Shown piece after piece: positions 33,711 to 43,824 of a stretch of 64,000 nt of DNA. How positions within the stretch are numbered: position 1 is the first letter of the stretch; each line of letters opens with the position of its first letter. Made by a program: the position numbers and the translations under genes. The DNA is from Catellatospora sp. TT07R-123 (GTDB taxonomy: Bacteria; Actinomycetota; Actinomycetes; Mycobacteriales; Micromonosporaceae). Under the pieces are notes generated by a model. It did no database searches and was not told where the DNA came from. It saw only the letters and a program-made list of their open reading frames with translations. The stretch lies in NCBI RefSeq assembly GCF_018327705.1, contig NZ_BNEM01000002.1, positions 1,302,001 through 1,366,000 on the forward strand. The letters are read 5' to 3'.

Positions 33711-36700
33711 TCAGGCGAAGGAGTAGCGGAGCAGGACGTAGACGTCGGCGGTGGGGTCGCGGCGGACCACGTCGTCGTCGGCGGGCAGGGTGATGGTGGC
33801 GGTGGCGGCCGTGGTGCCCAGACCGGCGGTGAGCGTCGCGGCCAGACCGGCGGGGCCTTGGGCGGCCAGCAGGTCGGTGCCGTCGACGGCGTACAGCTCG
33901 ACCTTGTCGATCTGCACGGTCTCGTCCTTGGCGAAGTACGGCAGGTGCACGCCGGTCAGGTCGGCGGTGAAGTCGGCCTCGCCGGTGGTGAAGGCGTGCC
34001 ACTGCGCCGGGAAGTCCTGCCGCAGGCTCAGCAGCCGCACCAGGCCCGACGTCGACGCCTCGGTGACCAGCTCCTCGACCCGGTCGACGGCCTTGCCGCG
34101 CAGCTGCCCCCCGCCCTCGCGGGCGGTGTAGCGCACCGTCAGCACCACGTCGGAGATGGTGCCGTAGTCGAACTGCCGGTACGAGCCGGGCAGCTCCAGG
34201 CGCCAGGTGCCGACCGCGCCGCAGCCCTCGAACGGCAGGAACCGCTCGTCGCGCAGGTTGGTCTCGAACAGGCCGCTGTCAGAGCTCGCGCCGCTGGTCA
34301 CCACCGACTGCACGGTGCCCTCGAAGTCGAGGAACCGGCCGTCCTCGCCCGACTGGCGGGTGTACTCGCCGTCGGTGAGCAGCGCCGAGGTGCGCACCGA
34401 GCTGCGCAGCAGCGACGCGGTGCAGTGCACGCTGGTGTACGGCCCGGTCACCGCCGGGATCGTCACGCCGACGCTCTTGATCCGGCGCAGGTAGTGGCCC
34501 GGGGTGTCCAGGTCGTACAGCCACTCGGGGATGGAGAACTCGCAGGTGCCGGTGGCGCGCAGGCGCAGCAGCGCGATCGGGTCGAGCTGTGCCAGCGAGA
34601 CGTGCCTGGTCAGCTCGTACTCGCGCTTGTTGTGCTCGTGGAACGCCAGCTCCATCCGCTTGACGTCGAGATACAGCGCCTCGCCGGCGAGCAGGCCCTT
34701 GCGGCCGCCGTCCCAGTAGTCGAACCGCACGAACGACTGCCCGTCGAGTTCGGGGCGCATCAGCTCGCGCTTCATCGTCTGCTCGGCCTTGCGGGCCAGG
34801 TCGGAGGCCATCCGGTACGCGTCGAAGTAGCGGCGCGACAGCTCGCCCTGCATCCAGTGGTACAGATCGGTGCCGGTGAACTTGTCGGCCAGGAACGCGT
34901 CGACGGCCTTGGCGTTGTCGATCTGCGCCTTGTGGGTCTCGTACTCGTGGCGGGTGATCTGCTCGCGTAGCAGCGCGCCGACGATCTGGCGGCCGTTCTG
35001 CATCAGCTCGTGCGCGGCGGCGTTGCTCTGCTGGATCCAGTCGCCCACGCGCCGCTCGTACCCGGCGATGCGGGCGACCCGGGTGCCCTGGTAGGTCTCG
35101 GCGTCGCCCTCGGCGCGGTCCTTGCCCGCGAGGATGCGGCCGACCGCGGACAGGGCCGGGCCGCCGAACTCCAGGTGCCCGCCCATGCCCCAGAAGGCGA
35201 AGTCGACGCCGAGGTTGGGCAGCATGCCGAGGACGCCGAACAGCTCGTCCTTGTCGGTGGCCGACTTCTGCTTGGCCCGCGCCGCGGGCTGGTGCACGTT
35301 GAGCTCGGTGTGCTCGTTGGCGATCAGCCGCAGCCGCCCCGCCCCGGTCGCGCCGGTGTCGGACTTCGGGTCGGCGTTGCCGAACAGCGGCGGCGGGTTG
35401 TCGTCCTCCAGCGCCACGTCCCTGCCGTAGGTCTCGACCAGGTTGCCGTACACCTCGTCGAAGTTCTCCTCGGTCAGCTCGGCGCGGGTCAGCGTCACGG
35501 TGCGCAGCTGCTCCAGCGCCTGGGCGTCGCCGCCGAGCAGCAGCTGGAAGTGCCGGTACCGGTCGAAGACCGCCGCGCGGGTGCGCAGCAGCCCGGCGGC
35601 GGGCTCCTCGGCGTCCTTCCACTGGAGGAACTTGACGTCGCGCAGCCGCTCCTGCACCGCGATGTCCTGGGTCTGGCGCAGCCGGGCCAGCGCCTCGGCG
35701 TCCTTCTTCTCCAGCGCCGACAGCAGCGTGCCGCCCAGCGACCGCACCTCGCCCGCCAGCTCCAGCGACTTCTGGAGCAGCAGCGATGCGCGCACCGGCG
35801 ACAGCGGCTGGTGCAGCCCGGCGACCAGCGAGCCGATGTCGATGCCCGCGGCGGCGGCCTTGACCAGCATGCCCGGGTCCAGCGGCGGGTCGAACAGGGC
35901 GAGCTGGCGGACCACCCCGGCGATGTTCATGCAGTTTCGGATCTTGAACAGCCGGTCGGCGACGGTGTCCCAGTACGTCATCAGCTTGTCGTTGTGCGGC
36001 ACGCAGAAGTACGGCGTGGTGCCCAGCCCGAACAGCGGCCCGGACGACTCGCCGCCGCCGGTGCCCGACGGCAGCACCAGGTTGAACGGGAAGGTGCCCT
36101 CCAGGGTCACCTGCGCGTTGCTGAACGGGTCCAGCTTGGCGGCCTTGAGCTGCCGGTAGTTGCGCGGCCGGACCACCCCGCGCGGCGGCACCCGCTGCGG
36201 CCGGGGGCCGAGGATGTTGGCGGCCAGCACGTAGAGCTGCGTCGCCTCGTTGATCGTCTCGATGGTGTCCTGCTGGAACAGGCTGTCGCCCCAGGCGATC
36301 AGGTTGTCCAGGTAGCGCATGACGACCCAGTACTCGTAGGCCATCGGGCGGGTGCGGGCCACCGCGTGCGGCTGGAACGGGTTCTTGCGCACGGCCTCGT
36401 ACCCGGCGAGGATCAGCTCCTTCTCGGCCTTCTCCGCGGCCGTGCACTGGTCGGCGGGCTTGCCGAGCAGCTTCAGCAGCTCCTCGATCTGCTTGCCGCC
36501 CACGCCCTGCCGGAACCGCAGGAACCGCCAGTAGCGCTCCGGCTCGGGCTTGGACACGTCGTCGGTGGTCGGGTCGAACACGAAGTGGAACCAGCGCTGC
36601 GCCTCCGGGTAGCGGCCGACCGAGGACAGGTGCGAGGCGATCAGCGTCGGTACGTGGAAGAACAGCTCCCAGTTGTAGTTGGCGTAGGACCCGCTCTCGG

Positions 36701-36986
36701 CCACGTCGAGGTTCTTGTCGTGGTATGACACCCGCACCGTGTTGTCGGCCACGACCGGCGAGTACATGGCGAAGAACGCCTCGTGCATCGCCTCGTGCGC
36801 CTTCACGTCCAGCATCCCGGCGGTGGAGCCCTGGTTCAGCAGCTCCACCAGCTTGTCGACGTACGGGTGGAAGTGGTTGTCGAAGTCGTAGGAGATCCGC
36901 ATCTCCTGCGTCAGCACCGCCTCGATCGCCTTGACGTGCTTGGTCGCCTGCTGGTCGTGGAAGCCGACATCGGTGTACTTGGCCAT
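33711..36986 (-). CDS. Tc toxin TcA, C-terminal part (pore-forming and TcB-binding regions)
   Basis: A 1091-residue protein, third gene of the Tc operon, starting M-A-K-Y-T-D-V-G-F-H after GAGGAGCG. It aligns by eye with the C-terminal half of TcdA-like proteins: F-K-I-R-N-C-M-N-I-A-G (~345) and L-L-S-A-L-E-K-K-D-A-E-A (~420) from the coiled-coil shaft, W-D-G-G-R-K-G-L-L-A-G-E (~757), and the hallmark TcB-binding block L-Y-L-D-V-K-R-M-E-L-A-F-H, K-R-E-Y-E-L-T-R-H-V-S-L, G-T-C-E-F-S-I-P-E-W-L-Y-D-L-D, L-R-D-E-R-F-L-P-F-E-G-C-G-A, Q-F-D-Y-G-T-I-S-D-V. In known toxins this part makes the translocation channel that docks to the TcB-TcC cocoon. Its start is only 10 nt after the TcA1 stop. Confidence 0.93.
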   Translation of the reverse strand: MAKYTDVGFHDQQATKHVKAIEAVLTQEMRISYDFDNHFHPYVDKLVELLNQGSTAGMLDVKAHEAMHEAFFAMYSPVVADNTVRVSYHDKNLDVAESGSYANYNWELFFHVPTLIASHLSSVGRYPEAQRWFHFVFDPTTDDVSKPEPERYWRFLRFRQGVGGKQIEELLKLLGKPADQCTAAEKAEKELILAGYEAVRKNPFQPHAVARTRPMAYEYWVVMRYLDNLIAWGDSLFQQDTIETINEATQLYVLAANILGPRPQRVPPRGVVRPRNYRQLKAAKLDPFSNAQVTLEGTFPFNLVLPSGTGGGESSGPLFGLGTTPYFCVPHNDKLMTYWDTVADRLFKIRNCMNIAGVVRQLALFDPPLDPGMLVKAAAAGIDIGSLVAGLHQPLSPVRASLLLQKSLELAGEVRSLGGTLLSALEKKDAEALARLRQTQDIAVQERLRDVKFLQWKDAEEPAAGLLRTRAAVFDRYRHFQLLLGGDAQALEQLRTVTLTRAELTEENFDEVYGNLVETYGRDVALEDDNPPPLFGNADPKSDTGATGAGRLRLIANEHTELNVHQPAARAKQKSATDKDELFGVLGMLPNLGVDFAFWGMGGHLEFGGPALSAVGRILAGKDRAEGDAETYQGTRVARIAGYERRVGDWIQQSNAAAHELMQNGRQIVGALLREQITRHEYETHKAQIDNAKAVDAFLADKFTGTDLYHWMQGELSRRYFDAYRMASDLARKAEQTMKRELMRPELDGQSFVRFDYWDGGRKGLLAGEALYLDVKRMELAFHEHNKREYELTRHVSLAQLDPIALLRLRATGTCEFSIPEWLYDLDTPGHYLRRIKSVGVTIPAVTGPYTSVHCTASLLRSSVRTSALLTDGEYTRQSGEDGRFLDFEGTVQSVVTSGASSDSGLFETNLRDERFLPFEGCGAVGTWRLELPGSYRQFDYGTISDVVLTVRYTAREGGGQLRGKAVDRVEELVTEASTSGLVRLLSLRQDFPAQWHAFTTGEADFTADLTGVHLPYFAKDETVQIDKVELYAVDGTDLLAAQGPAGLAATLTAGLGTTAATATITLPADDDVVRRDPTADVYVLLRYSFA

Positions 36987-36996
36987 CGCCCGCTCC

Positions 36997-39900
36997 TCAG
37001 CGCAGTCCGGGCGCCTGCACGGCGCCGATCGAGTTGGCGGCGCCGACGGCGCGGCCGTTGAACATGACGGTCGACTTGTCCAGCAGGCCGGTGCGGATGG
37101 TGTGCTCCTGGAGCACGTCGGTCTTCAACTTCAGCGGCCCCTCCAGCGGCTCGGGCGGCCGGGGCAGGGTGAACTCGGGGATCACCTCGTAGCGCAGGTC
37201 GGGCTTGAGCTTCAGGTGCGGGATCTCGTAGACCCGGTCGGGCCGCTCGAACCGGCCGTGCGGGGGCTTCTGCTCGATCGGCACCCACGACTCGTCCGGC
37301 GTCACGTAGAAGACGTGGCGGCGGTCCTGCACGAAGAACGGCGCCTGGAACGGCTCGGCCAGGCCGTGCTGCATCGGCTGCACCACCCCGGCCAGCGGCG
37401 AGCGGTCCAGCACGGTGTGCTCGTCGGTGCCGCCGCCCTTGTAGAACTGCGTCGGGTCCCAGTAGCTCGCCTTGAGCTTGCCGGACACGACCTGGATGTC
37501 GCGCTGGCGCAGCACGAACTCCATCAGGTAGTCCGTGGTCGTCAGCGGCTCGGGGTCCTCGTCGCTGCGGACCGGCATGCTGCGCGGCTGGTAGAGCTTG
37601 AAGTAGCCGCCCCAGTTGCCCGCGTAGTGCACCCGCACCAGCAGCGAGCCGCCCTTCTCCCACGAGCTGAGGATCAGCTTGGCCCGGTCGAACGTGCCGA
37701 CCGTGTGGGTGCCCAGCGACAGCGGCTCCTCCGGGTTGGAGGTGCGCGGCGCCTGCCACTTGCCGCCCCAGTACTCGCTCCAGTAGAGCTGCGCGCCGAC
37801 CGGGGTCGTGGCCGGAGCCGAGGCCAGCGTGCTGATCGGCAGGTTGGCCAGGGTGGTGGTGCCCTCGGCGGAGGCCAGCTTCGGCTGTGCCGCCTGCTGC
37901 TGGGCGACCGCGGTCCAGAACAGCAGCAGGCGTCCCCGCCAGATCACCGGCAGCACCGGGGCGTCCTCGATGTCGAGGTTGATGCGCTCCCACGCCGACC
38001 AGGCGAGGTTGGCCTGGCGGCGGTAGAAGTACTTGCGCCGGGTCCCGGCGGTACGGCCGATGACGTGCACGACGTCGTCGGCGCGGGTGCCGGACTCGGC
38101 CTCCTCGACGTACATGCCGACGATCTCCAGGCGGGCGACCTCGCCGAGCTTCTCCAGGTAGTGGTGCAGCGACTCGGCGGCGGTCTCCTCGGTCAGGTCC
38201 GACTGGAGCAGTTCGCTCTCCAGCTCCTTGAAGAACGGCGACTTGTCGTCGCGCAGCACCGGGTCGAGCCAGTTCTCCGGCCACAGGTAGACCTTGCGGT
38301 TGGCCTCCCAGACCCGGTAGCGCTTCATCCAGTCCCAGCGCTTGGCCTTGACCGAGGAGACGGCGACCCGGTCCTCCAGGTTCAGCAGGCAGCGCTGCAC
38401 GAACAGCTGCACCGCCGACAGCGCCAGCCGGATGCGCGAGGTCTGCATGCACGGTTCCATCTCGACGTCGAGCAGGAAGAACTCGAACAGCCGGTCCGGG
38501 GTGTCGATGTGCGCGGTCAGCGGCGACCTGCGCATCCGGTCCAGGATCAGCGCCACGAGCGCGTCGCGCTGCTGGTCGCGCAGGTCGTCGTTGACGGGGC
38601 GCAGCACCTCGTACCAGGCGGCGTCGTCGTACTGGGCGCGCAGCGCGCCCTGCAGGTCGCGTACGTTCTGGCCGGTGGGCTCGTTGGTGATCGCCGCCAG
38701 CAGCGGCTGGGGCGGCAGCCGCAGCGCCGCGGCGGTCGCGAACACCTCCTGCACCCGCGCGAACGCGGCCACGTCCGACAGCGACGCGGTGGTCAGGCCC
38801 AGGTGCGTGAGCACCGCCGACAGCGCCGTCTCGTCCCAGCGGGTGACCCGGCCGCGCAGCAGCGTGCCGTCCGCCGCGGTCACGCCCGGGTCGGCGAGCA
38901 CGGCGGCCAGCGAGTCGTCGCGCACCTTGAGCGCGGTGCGCAGCCGCCCGAACACCAGCACCCGCCGCACGGCGGTGAACAGGGCCTGGGCGGCGGTCAG
39001 CCCGGCCGGCCCCGGCTGGGCGGCCACCGGGATGTCGGGCAGCCAGCTCACACCGCCGGCCAGGGCGAAGTGGCGCAGCTCGGCGGGGCTGAGCGTCAGC
39101 TGCTCGGCCAGGCCGAACACCTTCAGCAGGCGCAGGTAGGTGCGGGAGAACCGGTCGAGCTGCGCCGCCGGGAACAGGTTCGCGCCGGGGATGACGTCGC
39201 GGGCCAGGCCGGGGCTCTCCCAGCGGACGGTGGCCCGTGCCGTCGGGTCGGCCGAGGCGACGGTGACCGCGACCTCGGTGAGCAGGCCCGCGGTCAGCTC
39301 GACCGGCTGGGTGTTGCGCCACACCCCGGCGGTCTGGGTGACCGCGACCGGTGCCCCGCCGACGGTCAGCGTGACCGTGGCCGCGGTCTGCACCAGCAGG
39401 TGGTAGAAGCCGGACGCGGGCGGGTCGAGGTGCCAGCGGTGGGTGCCCGGCGGCAGCGCGGCGGCCGTGCCGGGCTGCTCGATGCCGAGCAGGTCGTCGA
39501 CGGCCGGGCCGGTGCCGGTGGCGCCGTGCAGCAGCACCTGGTCCTCGATCAGCGCACGGGCGGCCACCGGAGTGGTCTCGGCCAGCGTGGCGACCGTCTG
39601 CCGGACCAGGCGCAGCTTCAGCTCGCGGCGCAGCGTCGGCAGGAACGACGCGGTCAGGGCCGCGAACCGGTCGGGCAGCGGGTCGGCGGCGTCGGCGAAC
39701 GTGTCGTACAGCGGCCGCAGGTCCGGGTAGCGGGCGAAGAACGCCGCATAGCCGGCCCGGGTGGCGTCGCGCAGGGCGGTGACGGCCGGGTCGAACCCGG
39801 CGGGCATGCCGGGCGCGGCCTGGAGCGCGGTATGGGCCGCGTCGGTCATCAGGCCGCGGTAGGTCAGCGTCTTGGCGAAGTCGTCGTAGGACAGCGCGGG

Positions 39901-42900
39901 CGCCAGGGCCGCCGTGGCGGCGGGCAGGTCGCCGCCGTTGTCGTAGCTCACCGACACGGCCGCCGCGCCGGTGAGCAGCCCGAAGAACGTGTCGGCGGTC
40001 GGGGCGCCGTACACCAGGGCGAACCTGGACTTGGCGACCTCGCCCACCGGGTCCTCGCCGACGGCGTTGTCCCGCTCGATCTGGCCCAGGTCGGCCCGCA
40101 GCTGCCGGGCGAAGGCCAGCACGTCGGCGGGAGTCGGCGACGACTTGCCCGTCGGGTCCTCGTGGCGCAGGAAGTACGCCAGGCGGGGCAGCTTCACGCC
40201 CGCCTCGGCGACCTGCCGGGCCAGGGCGACGAAGCGGGGCAGCGGCGGGTCGACGGCGGTCAGCGGCCCGAACGGGTCGATGCCGGACAGGTCGCGCAGG
40301 GTGACCAGCTCGGCGATGCTGAGCTTGAGCTTGCGGGCCAGGTAGGCGTACCGGTAGACGGCCGACACCGTGTCCAGGGTCAGCGGGGTCGCGGCGGCGT
40401 AGCCGAGCGCGGCGGTGATCGCGGCGTACTCCCCCGGGGTGACCCCGACGGCGGCGGTGACGCCGACGGCGTGGTCGGCCAGCTTCGCGGTCGCGTCGGT
40501 GAGCACCGCGCCGGTCGGGCCGGGCTTGAACGCCGGGTCGAGGTTGAGGATGCCGGGACTGAGGAACAGCTGCCGGTACAGCGAGTCGGCGCCGCGGGTG
40601 CCGATCGGCGCGACGCAGGCCAGCAGCTTGGTCAGCTCCTTCTTCGGCACGGCGGGCAGCTCGGCCGACAGCGCCACCACGTGGGCGAGCCGTTCGAGCA
40701 GTGTCACCCAGCCCTGGTCCAGCTTGGCCAGCGCGGCGGCGGCGGTGTCGGCGGGCAGCGGCAGCTGCGCGGCCGGGTACAGCGCCGCGTACGCCTTGTC
40801 GGTCTGCCCGATGGTCCAGCCCAGTGCCCGCTGCAACCGTACGAACCGGTGCAGGCGGTGCAGGTCCAGCTCGGTCATCCGGTTGGCGGTCATGTCGGCG
40901 GGCGCGTGACGCACCTCCAGCTCGTCGAACGCGCACGAGTCGGTGCCGCCGTCCGGGTCGACCAGCACCAGCAGCGACATGATCTCGCCGTGGTGGGCCT
41001 GCACCCAGCCGGGCACGTCACCGCCGTAGCTCGCGGTGTCCAGGCCCTCGGGCAGCAGCGCCGTGAACGCCGCCGGGGTGAGCGTGCCGCCGTGCAGGGC
41101 CTCGATCGCCCCGAATCCGACGTGCAGCGCCTCCACGTACGGCAGCAGCCGGGCGGCCGGGTTGACCGCGTCGGTGCGCAGCAGGTCGATGAGCTCCTGG
41201 TAGGTCAGGCCGAGGCGGCGCGACAGCGCCTTGGCGTTGCTGAGCTCGGCGATCAGCGCGGCGCCGGTGGCGGTCGAGCCGTACAGGTCGGACAGGCTCA
41301 GCGATCCGTCGGTGAGCACCTGGTACGCCTTGCGGGTCAGCCCCAGCCGCTCGATCAGGATGTCGCGCCACCCGTAGGCGCCCGCGGGGCTGCCGCCGGG
41401 CGGGGTCAGCGCCTCGGAGCGGCGCAGCGACGCCATGGCCTGGTGCAGCGGCGTCCCGAACGCGGTCAGGTGCCGCCGCAGCGCGGCCAGGGGCCGGTGG
41501 AACGGCATCGTCACCGGGAACACCGCGTCCTTGAGCGGGGCGTAGGCCGCCTCGTTCAGGTGCTGCGGGGCTGCCAGCAGCTGCGGGGTGGTGGTGTCGG
41601 CGTCGATGTTGAACCCGGCGAACCCGGTCAGCGAACCGGCGACCGCGTAGTGCTCCAGCACCTCGTTCACCAGATCGATGTACGGCAGCGCCGTGTTGGT
41701 GTTCTCGCAGGTCAGGTCGATCTCGGCCAGGTCCGGGCGGCGCGAGAGCAGCACGTCGAGCGGGTTCTCCTTGGTGTAGCTCTTCGGCAGCTCCGTCCCG
41801 GCCGCGTTGTAGCGGCGCAGGTCGAGGAACTGCAGCAGGTCCACCAGGTATGCCGCCGGGCTGAGCACCGAGCGGCAGTGGTCGCAGGAGCAGAAGTCCA
41901 TCTCCCCGAACAGCTGCTCCAGCGTCGGGTGCACGATCAGGTCCCCGGCGTTCGGGTCGGGCGCGGCGGCGGCCACGGCCGCGAACGTGGTGACGGCGGT
42001 GTCCGGCTCGGACGAGGTCGGCAGGACGGTCAGCGCGGGACTGCTCTGCCAGGACAGGTACTGCGTGGTCACGTTCAGGACCGCGTGGCGGACCTGCTGC
42101 GCCTTGGCGTAGACGAGCTTCGCCGCGTCGGGGCCGCCGACGCCCTCGGCGAACGCGTCGACGAACTCGTCCTCGTCGTACTGGGTGACCGTGTAGGCGG
42201 CGTCGATGTCGTGGCGCAGCAGGTGCGCCATGGCCGTGTCGGACGGGCTGATCTGGTAGACGCGCTGGAGCGTGCGCAGCCCGTGCAGCACCGGCTCCTC
42301 GACCCGGGTGCCGGTGCGGGCCAGCCAGCCGTCGACCGGGTGCACGCCGATCTCGAAGGCGCCCGCGTTGGCGGCCAGGAACTCCTGCACGCCCCCGCGC
42401 GCCTCGGCCGCGACCGGGATCTCCTCGCGCCGGACCAGGTCGGCCACGACGGCGGTGGGGTGGCTCAGCCGCACCTGGTCGGCGAGCAGGTCCAGGTAGT
42501 TGGCGCGCTTGGCGGCGGCACCGTCGCCCGGGATGCCCTCGGGCACGACCAGCTCTTTCCCGGCGACCTTCGCCCAGCCCTCGCGCCGGTAGAGGCCCGC
42601 GCGGACCAGGTCGGCGGTGGACGACGGGTCGACCGTCTCGCGGACCCGCGCGACCAGGGCGGCGTTGTTGACGGTCAGGTCGGCGAGCTGGCTGTCCACC
42701 CGCAGCCGGGCGGCGGTGTCCTCGCCGAACAGCTCGGCGGTCTGCTTCCAGAACGCCTTCGGCGACGACTGGTGCTCCTGGAGCAACCGGGCGTAGCGCA
42801 GCTGCGCCTCACCCTCCAGCCCGGACACGCGCAGCAGCTCGGCCAGCGTGGACGGGCCGGGATACGAGGTGTCGTCGAGCAGTTCGCGGGCGCCCAGGTC

Positions 42901-43800
42901 GCGGATCCGGCCGACCGCGTCGGGGATCATCCGGGCCAGTTCCGGTTCGATCACGCCGGTCTTGGCGGCCTGCTCCCATACGCCGGTCAGCTGCCGCTCC
43001 GAGAGGCGGCCGACCGCCGATCCGGTGGTGGGCACCCCGGCGCGGAACAGCGCGTAGTACAGCGGGGCGGGCACCTCGGTGCTGCGGCTGAGCCGCTGCG
43101 CCGTCGAGGCCATCGCGACCAGGCGCGCGTCCCACCCGGTCTTGTTCGCCAGGTAGGTCAGGTCGGTGCGCTCGTCGTCCTCGCGCAGCTCGGACAGGTC
43201 CAGCCCGTCCAGGTGCGTCCGCAGGACGCCGGTGAGGCGGGCGTGCTCGTCGGCCCGGCCGAGGGCCGCGGCCGCGACGGTGACGTCGACGCGCAACTCC
43301 GCGGCGATGTTGTAGCGGACCTCGGAGGCGCCCAGCACCGTCTCGCCCTTGGCGGGCAGCACTCGGACCAGCACGTCCGGGGCGTCACCGGAGCGCAGCG
43401 GCAGCTCGAACCCGGCGGTGTAGTCGCCGCGGCGGTCGGTGGCCGCCTCGGCCAGGACGGTGTCGCGGCCCACGGCGACGCCGTACACGACGACCCGTAC
43501 GCCCGGCAGCCCGCGCTGCTCGTCGGTGGTGACCGTGCCGTACACCCGGAACGACCCGGACTCCTCGCCGCGGCCGGCCGGCTGCGCGGGCACCTTGGGC
43601 GGGATCTGCGCGCCCTCCCGCACGGGCGGGACCCGCACCTCACCCACCGGCGGCACCGTCGTGGTGCGGACCAGTCCCGGCTGGAGGGGCAGCATCAGGG
43701 TCGGCTCCTCCCCGAGCACGACGGTCGGTTCGTGCTCGGGGATCCGGTGGGCGCGCGCCCGCACGGCGTCGTCGGGGCCGCTGCCCGGCTGGTGGTCCAT
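36997..43800 (-). CDS. Tc toxin TcA, N-terminal part (shell and receptor-binding regions)
   Basis: A 2267-residue protein, second gene of the Tc operon, starting M-D-H-Q-P-G-S-G after GGGAGC. An unusual N-terminal Pro-rich leader (~1-85) is followed by a carboxypeptidase-regulatory-like beta domain (F-R-V-Y-G-T-V-T-T-D ... G-D-Y-T-A-G-F, ~85-155). TcA features then appear: the VRP1-type block with a cysteine/histidine cluster D-F-C-S-C-D-H-C followed by S-P-A-A-Y-L-V-D-L-L-Q-F-L (~635-660), a PA14-like beta module (H-R-W-H-L-D-P-P, ~1450), and the ABC-toxin N-terminal region with L-F-E-F-F-L-L-D-V-E, C-M-Q-T-S-R-I-R-L-A and Y-L-W-P-E-N-W-L-D-P (~1765-1850). No signal peptide. It must combine with the next gene product to form one functional A subunit. 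Confidence 0.93.
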   Translation of the reverse strand: MDHQPGSGPDDAVRARAHRIPEHEPTVVLGEEPTLMLPLQPGLVRTTTVPPVGEVRVPPVREGAQIPPKVPAQPAGRGEESGSFRVYGTVTTDEQRGLPGVRVVVYGVAVGRDTVLAEAATDRRGDYTAGFELPLRSGDAPDVLVRVLPAKGETVLGASEVRYNIAAELRVDVTVAAAALGRADEHARLTGVLRTHLDGLDLSELREDDERTDLTYLANKTGWDARLVAMASTAQRLSRSTEVPAPLYYALFRAGVPTTGSAVGRLSERQLTGVWEQAAKTGVIEPELARMIPDAVGRIRDLGARELLDDTSYPGPSTLAELLRVSGLEGEAQLRYARLLQEHQSSPKAFWKQTAELFGEDTAARLRVDSQLADLTVNNAALVARVRETVDPSSTADLVRAGLYRREGWAKVAGKELVVPEGIPGDGAAAKRANYLDLLADQVRLSHPTAVVADLVRREEIPVAAEARGGVQEFLAANAGAFEIGVHPVDGWLARTGTRVEEPVLHGLRTLQRVYQISPSDTAMAHLLRHDIDAAYTVTQYDEDEFVDAFAEGVGGPDAAKLVYAKAQQVRHAVLNVTTQYLSWQSSPALTVLPTSSEPDTAVTTFAAVAAAAPDPNAGDLIVHPTLEQLFGEMDFCSCDHCRSVLSPAAYLVDLLQFLDLRRYNAAGTELPKSYTKENPLDVLLSRRPDLAEIDLTCENTNTALPYIDLVNEVLEHYAVAGSLTGFAGFNIDADTTTPQLLAAPQHLNEAAYAPLKDAVFPVTMPFHRPLAALRRHLTAFGTPLHQAMASLRRSEALTPPGGSPAGAYGWRDILIERLGLTRKAYQVLTDGSLSLSDLYGSTATGAALIAELSNAKALSRRLGLTYQELIDLLRTDAVNPAARLLPYVEALHVGFGAIEALHGGTLTPAAFTALLPEGLDTASYGGDVPGWVQAHHGEIMSLLVLVDPDGGTDSCAFDELEVRHAPADMTANRMTELDLHRLHRFVRLQRALGWTIGQTDKAYAALYPAAQLPLPADTAAAALAKLDQGWVTLLERLAHVVALSAELPAVPKKELTKLLACVAPIGTRGADSLYRQLFLSPGILNLDPAFKPGPTGAVLTDATAKLADHAVGVTAAVGVTPGEYAAITAALGYAAATPLTLDTVSAVYRYAYLARKLKLSIAELVTLRDLSGIDPFGPLTAVDPPLPRFVALARQVAEAGVKLPRLAYFLRHEDPTGKSSPTPADVLAFARQLRADLGQIERDNAVGEDPVGEVAKSRFALVYGAPTADTFFGLLTGAAAVSVSYDNGGDLPAATAALAPALSYDDFAKTLTYRGLMTDAAHTALQAAPGMPAGFDPAVTALRDATRAGYAAFFARYPDLRPLYDTFADAADPLPDRFAALTASFLPTLRRELKLRLVRQTVATLAETTPVAARALIEDQVLLHGATGTGPAVDDLLGIEQPGTAAALPPGTHRWHLDPPASGFYHLLVQTAATVTLTVGGAPVAVTQTAGVWRNTQPVELTAGLLTEVAVTVASADPTARATVRWESPGLARDVIPGANLFPAAQLDRFSRTYLRLLKVFGLAEQLTLSPAELRHFALAGGVSWLPDIPVAAQPGPAGLTAAQALFTAVRRVLVFGRLRTALKVRDDSLAAVLADPGVTAADGTLLRGRVTRWDETALSAVLTHLGLTTASLSDVAAFARVQEVFATAAALRLPPQPLLAAITNEPTGQNVRDLQGALRAQYDDAAWYEVLRPVNDDLRDQQRDALVALILDRMRRSPLTAHIDTPDRLFEFFLLDVEMEPCMQTSRIRLALSAVQLFVQRCLLNLEDRVAVSSVKAKRWDWMKRYRVWEANRKVYLWPENWLDPVLRDDKSPFFKELESELLQSDLTEETAAESLHHYLEKLGEVARLEIVGMYVEEAESGTRADDVVHVIGRTAGTRRKYFYRRQANLAWSAWERINLDIEDAPVLPVIWRGRLLLFWTAVAQQQAAQPKLASAEGTTTLANLPISTLASAPATTPVGAQLYWSEYWGGKWQAPRTSNPEEPLSLGTHTVGTFDRAKLILSSWEKGGSLLVRVHYAGNWGGYFKLYQPRSMPVRSDEDPEPLTTTDYLMEFVLRQRDIQVVSGKLKASYWDPTQFYKGGGTDEHTVLDRSPLAGVVQPMQHGLAEPFQAPFFVQDRRHVFYVTPDESWVPIEQKPPHGRFERPDRVYEIPHLKLKPDLRYEVIPEFTLPRPPEPLEGPLKLKTDVLQEHTIRTGLLDKSTVMFNGRAVGAANSIGAVQAPGLR

Positions 43801-43824
43801 CGAAGCTCCCGTGCTCGGTTTCGG

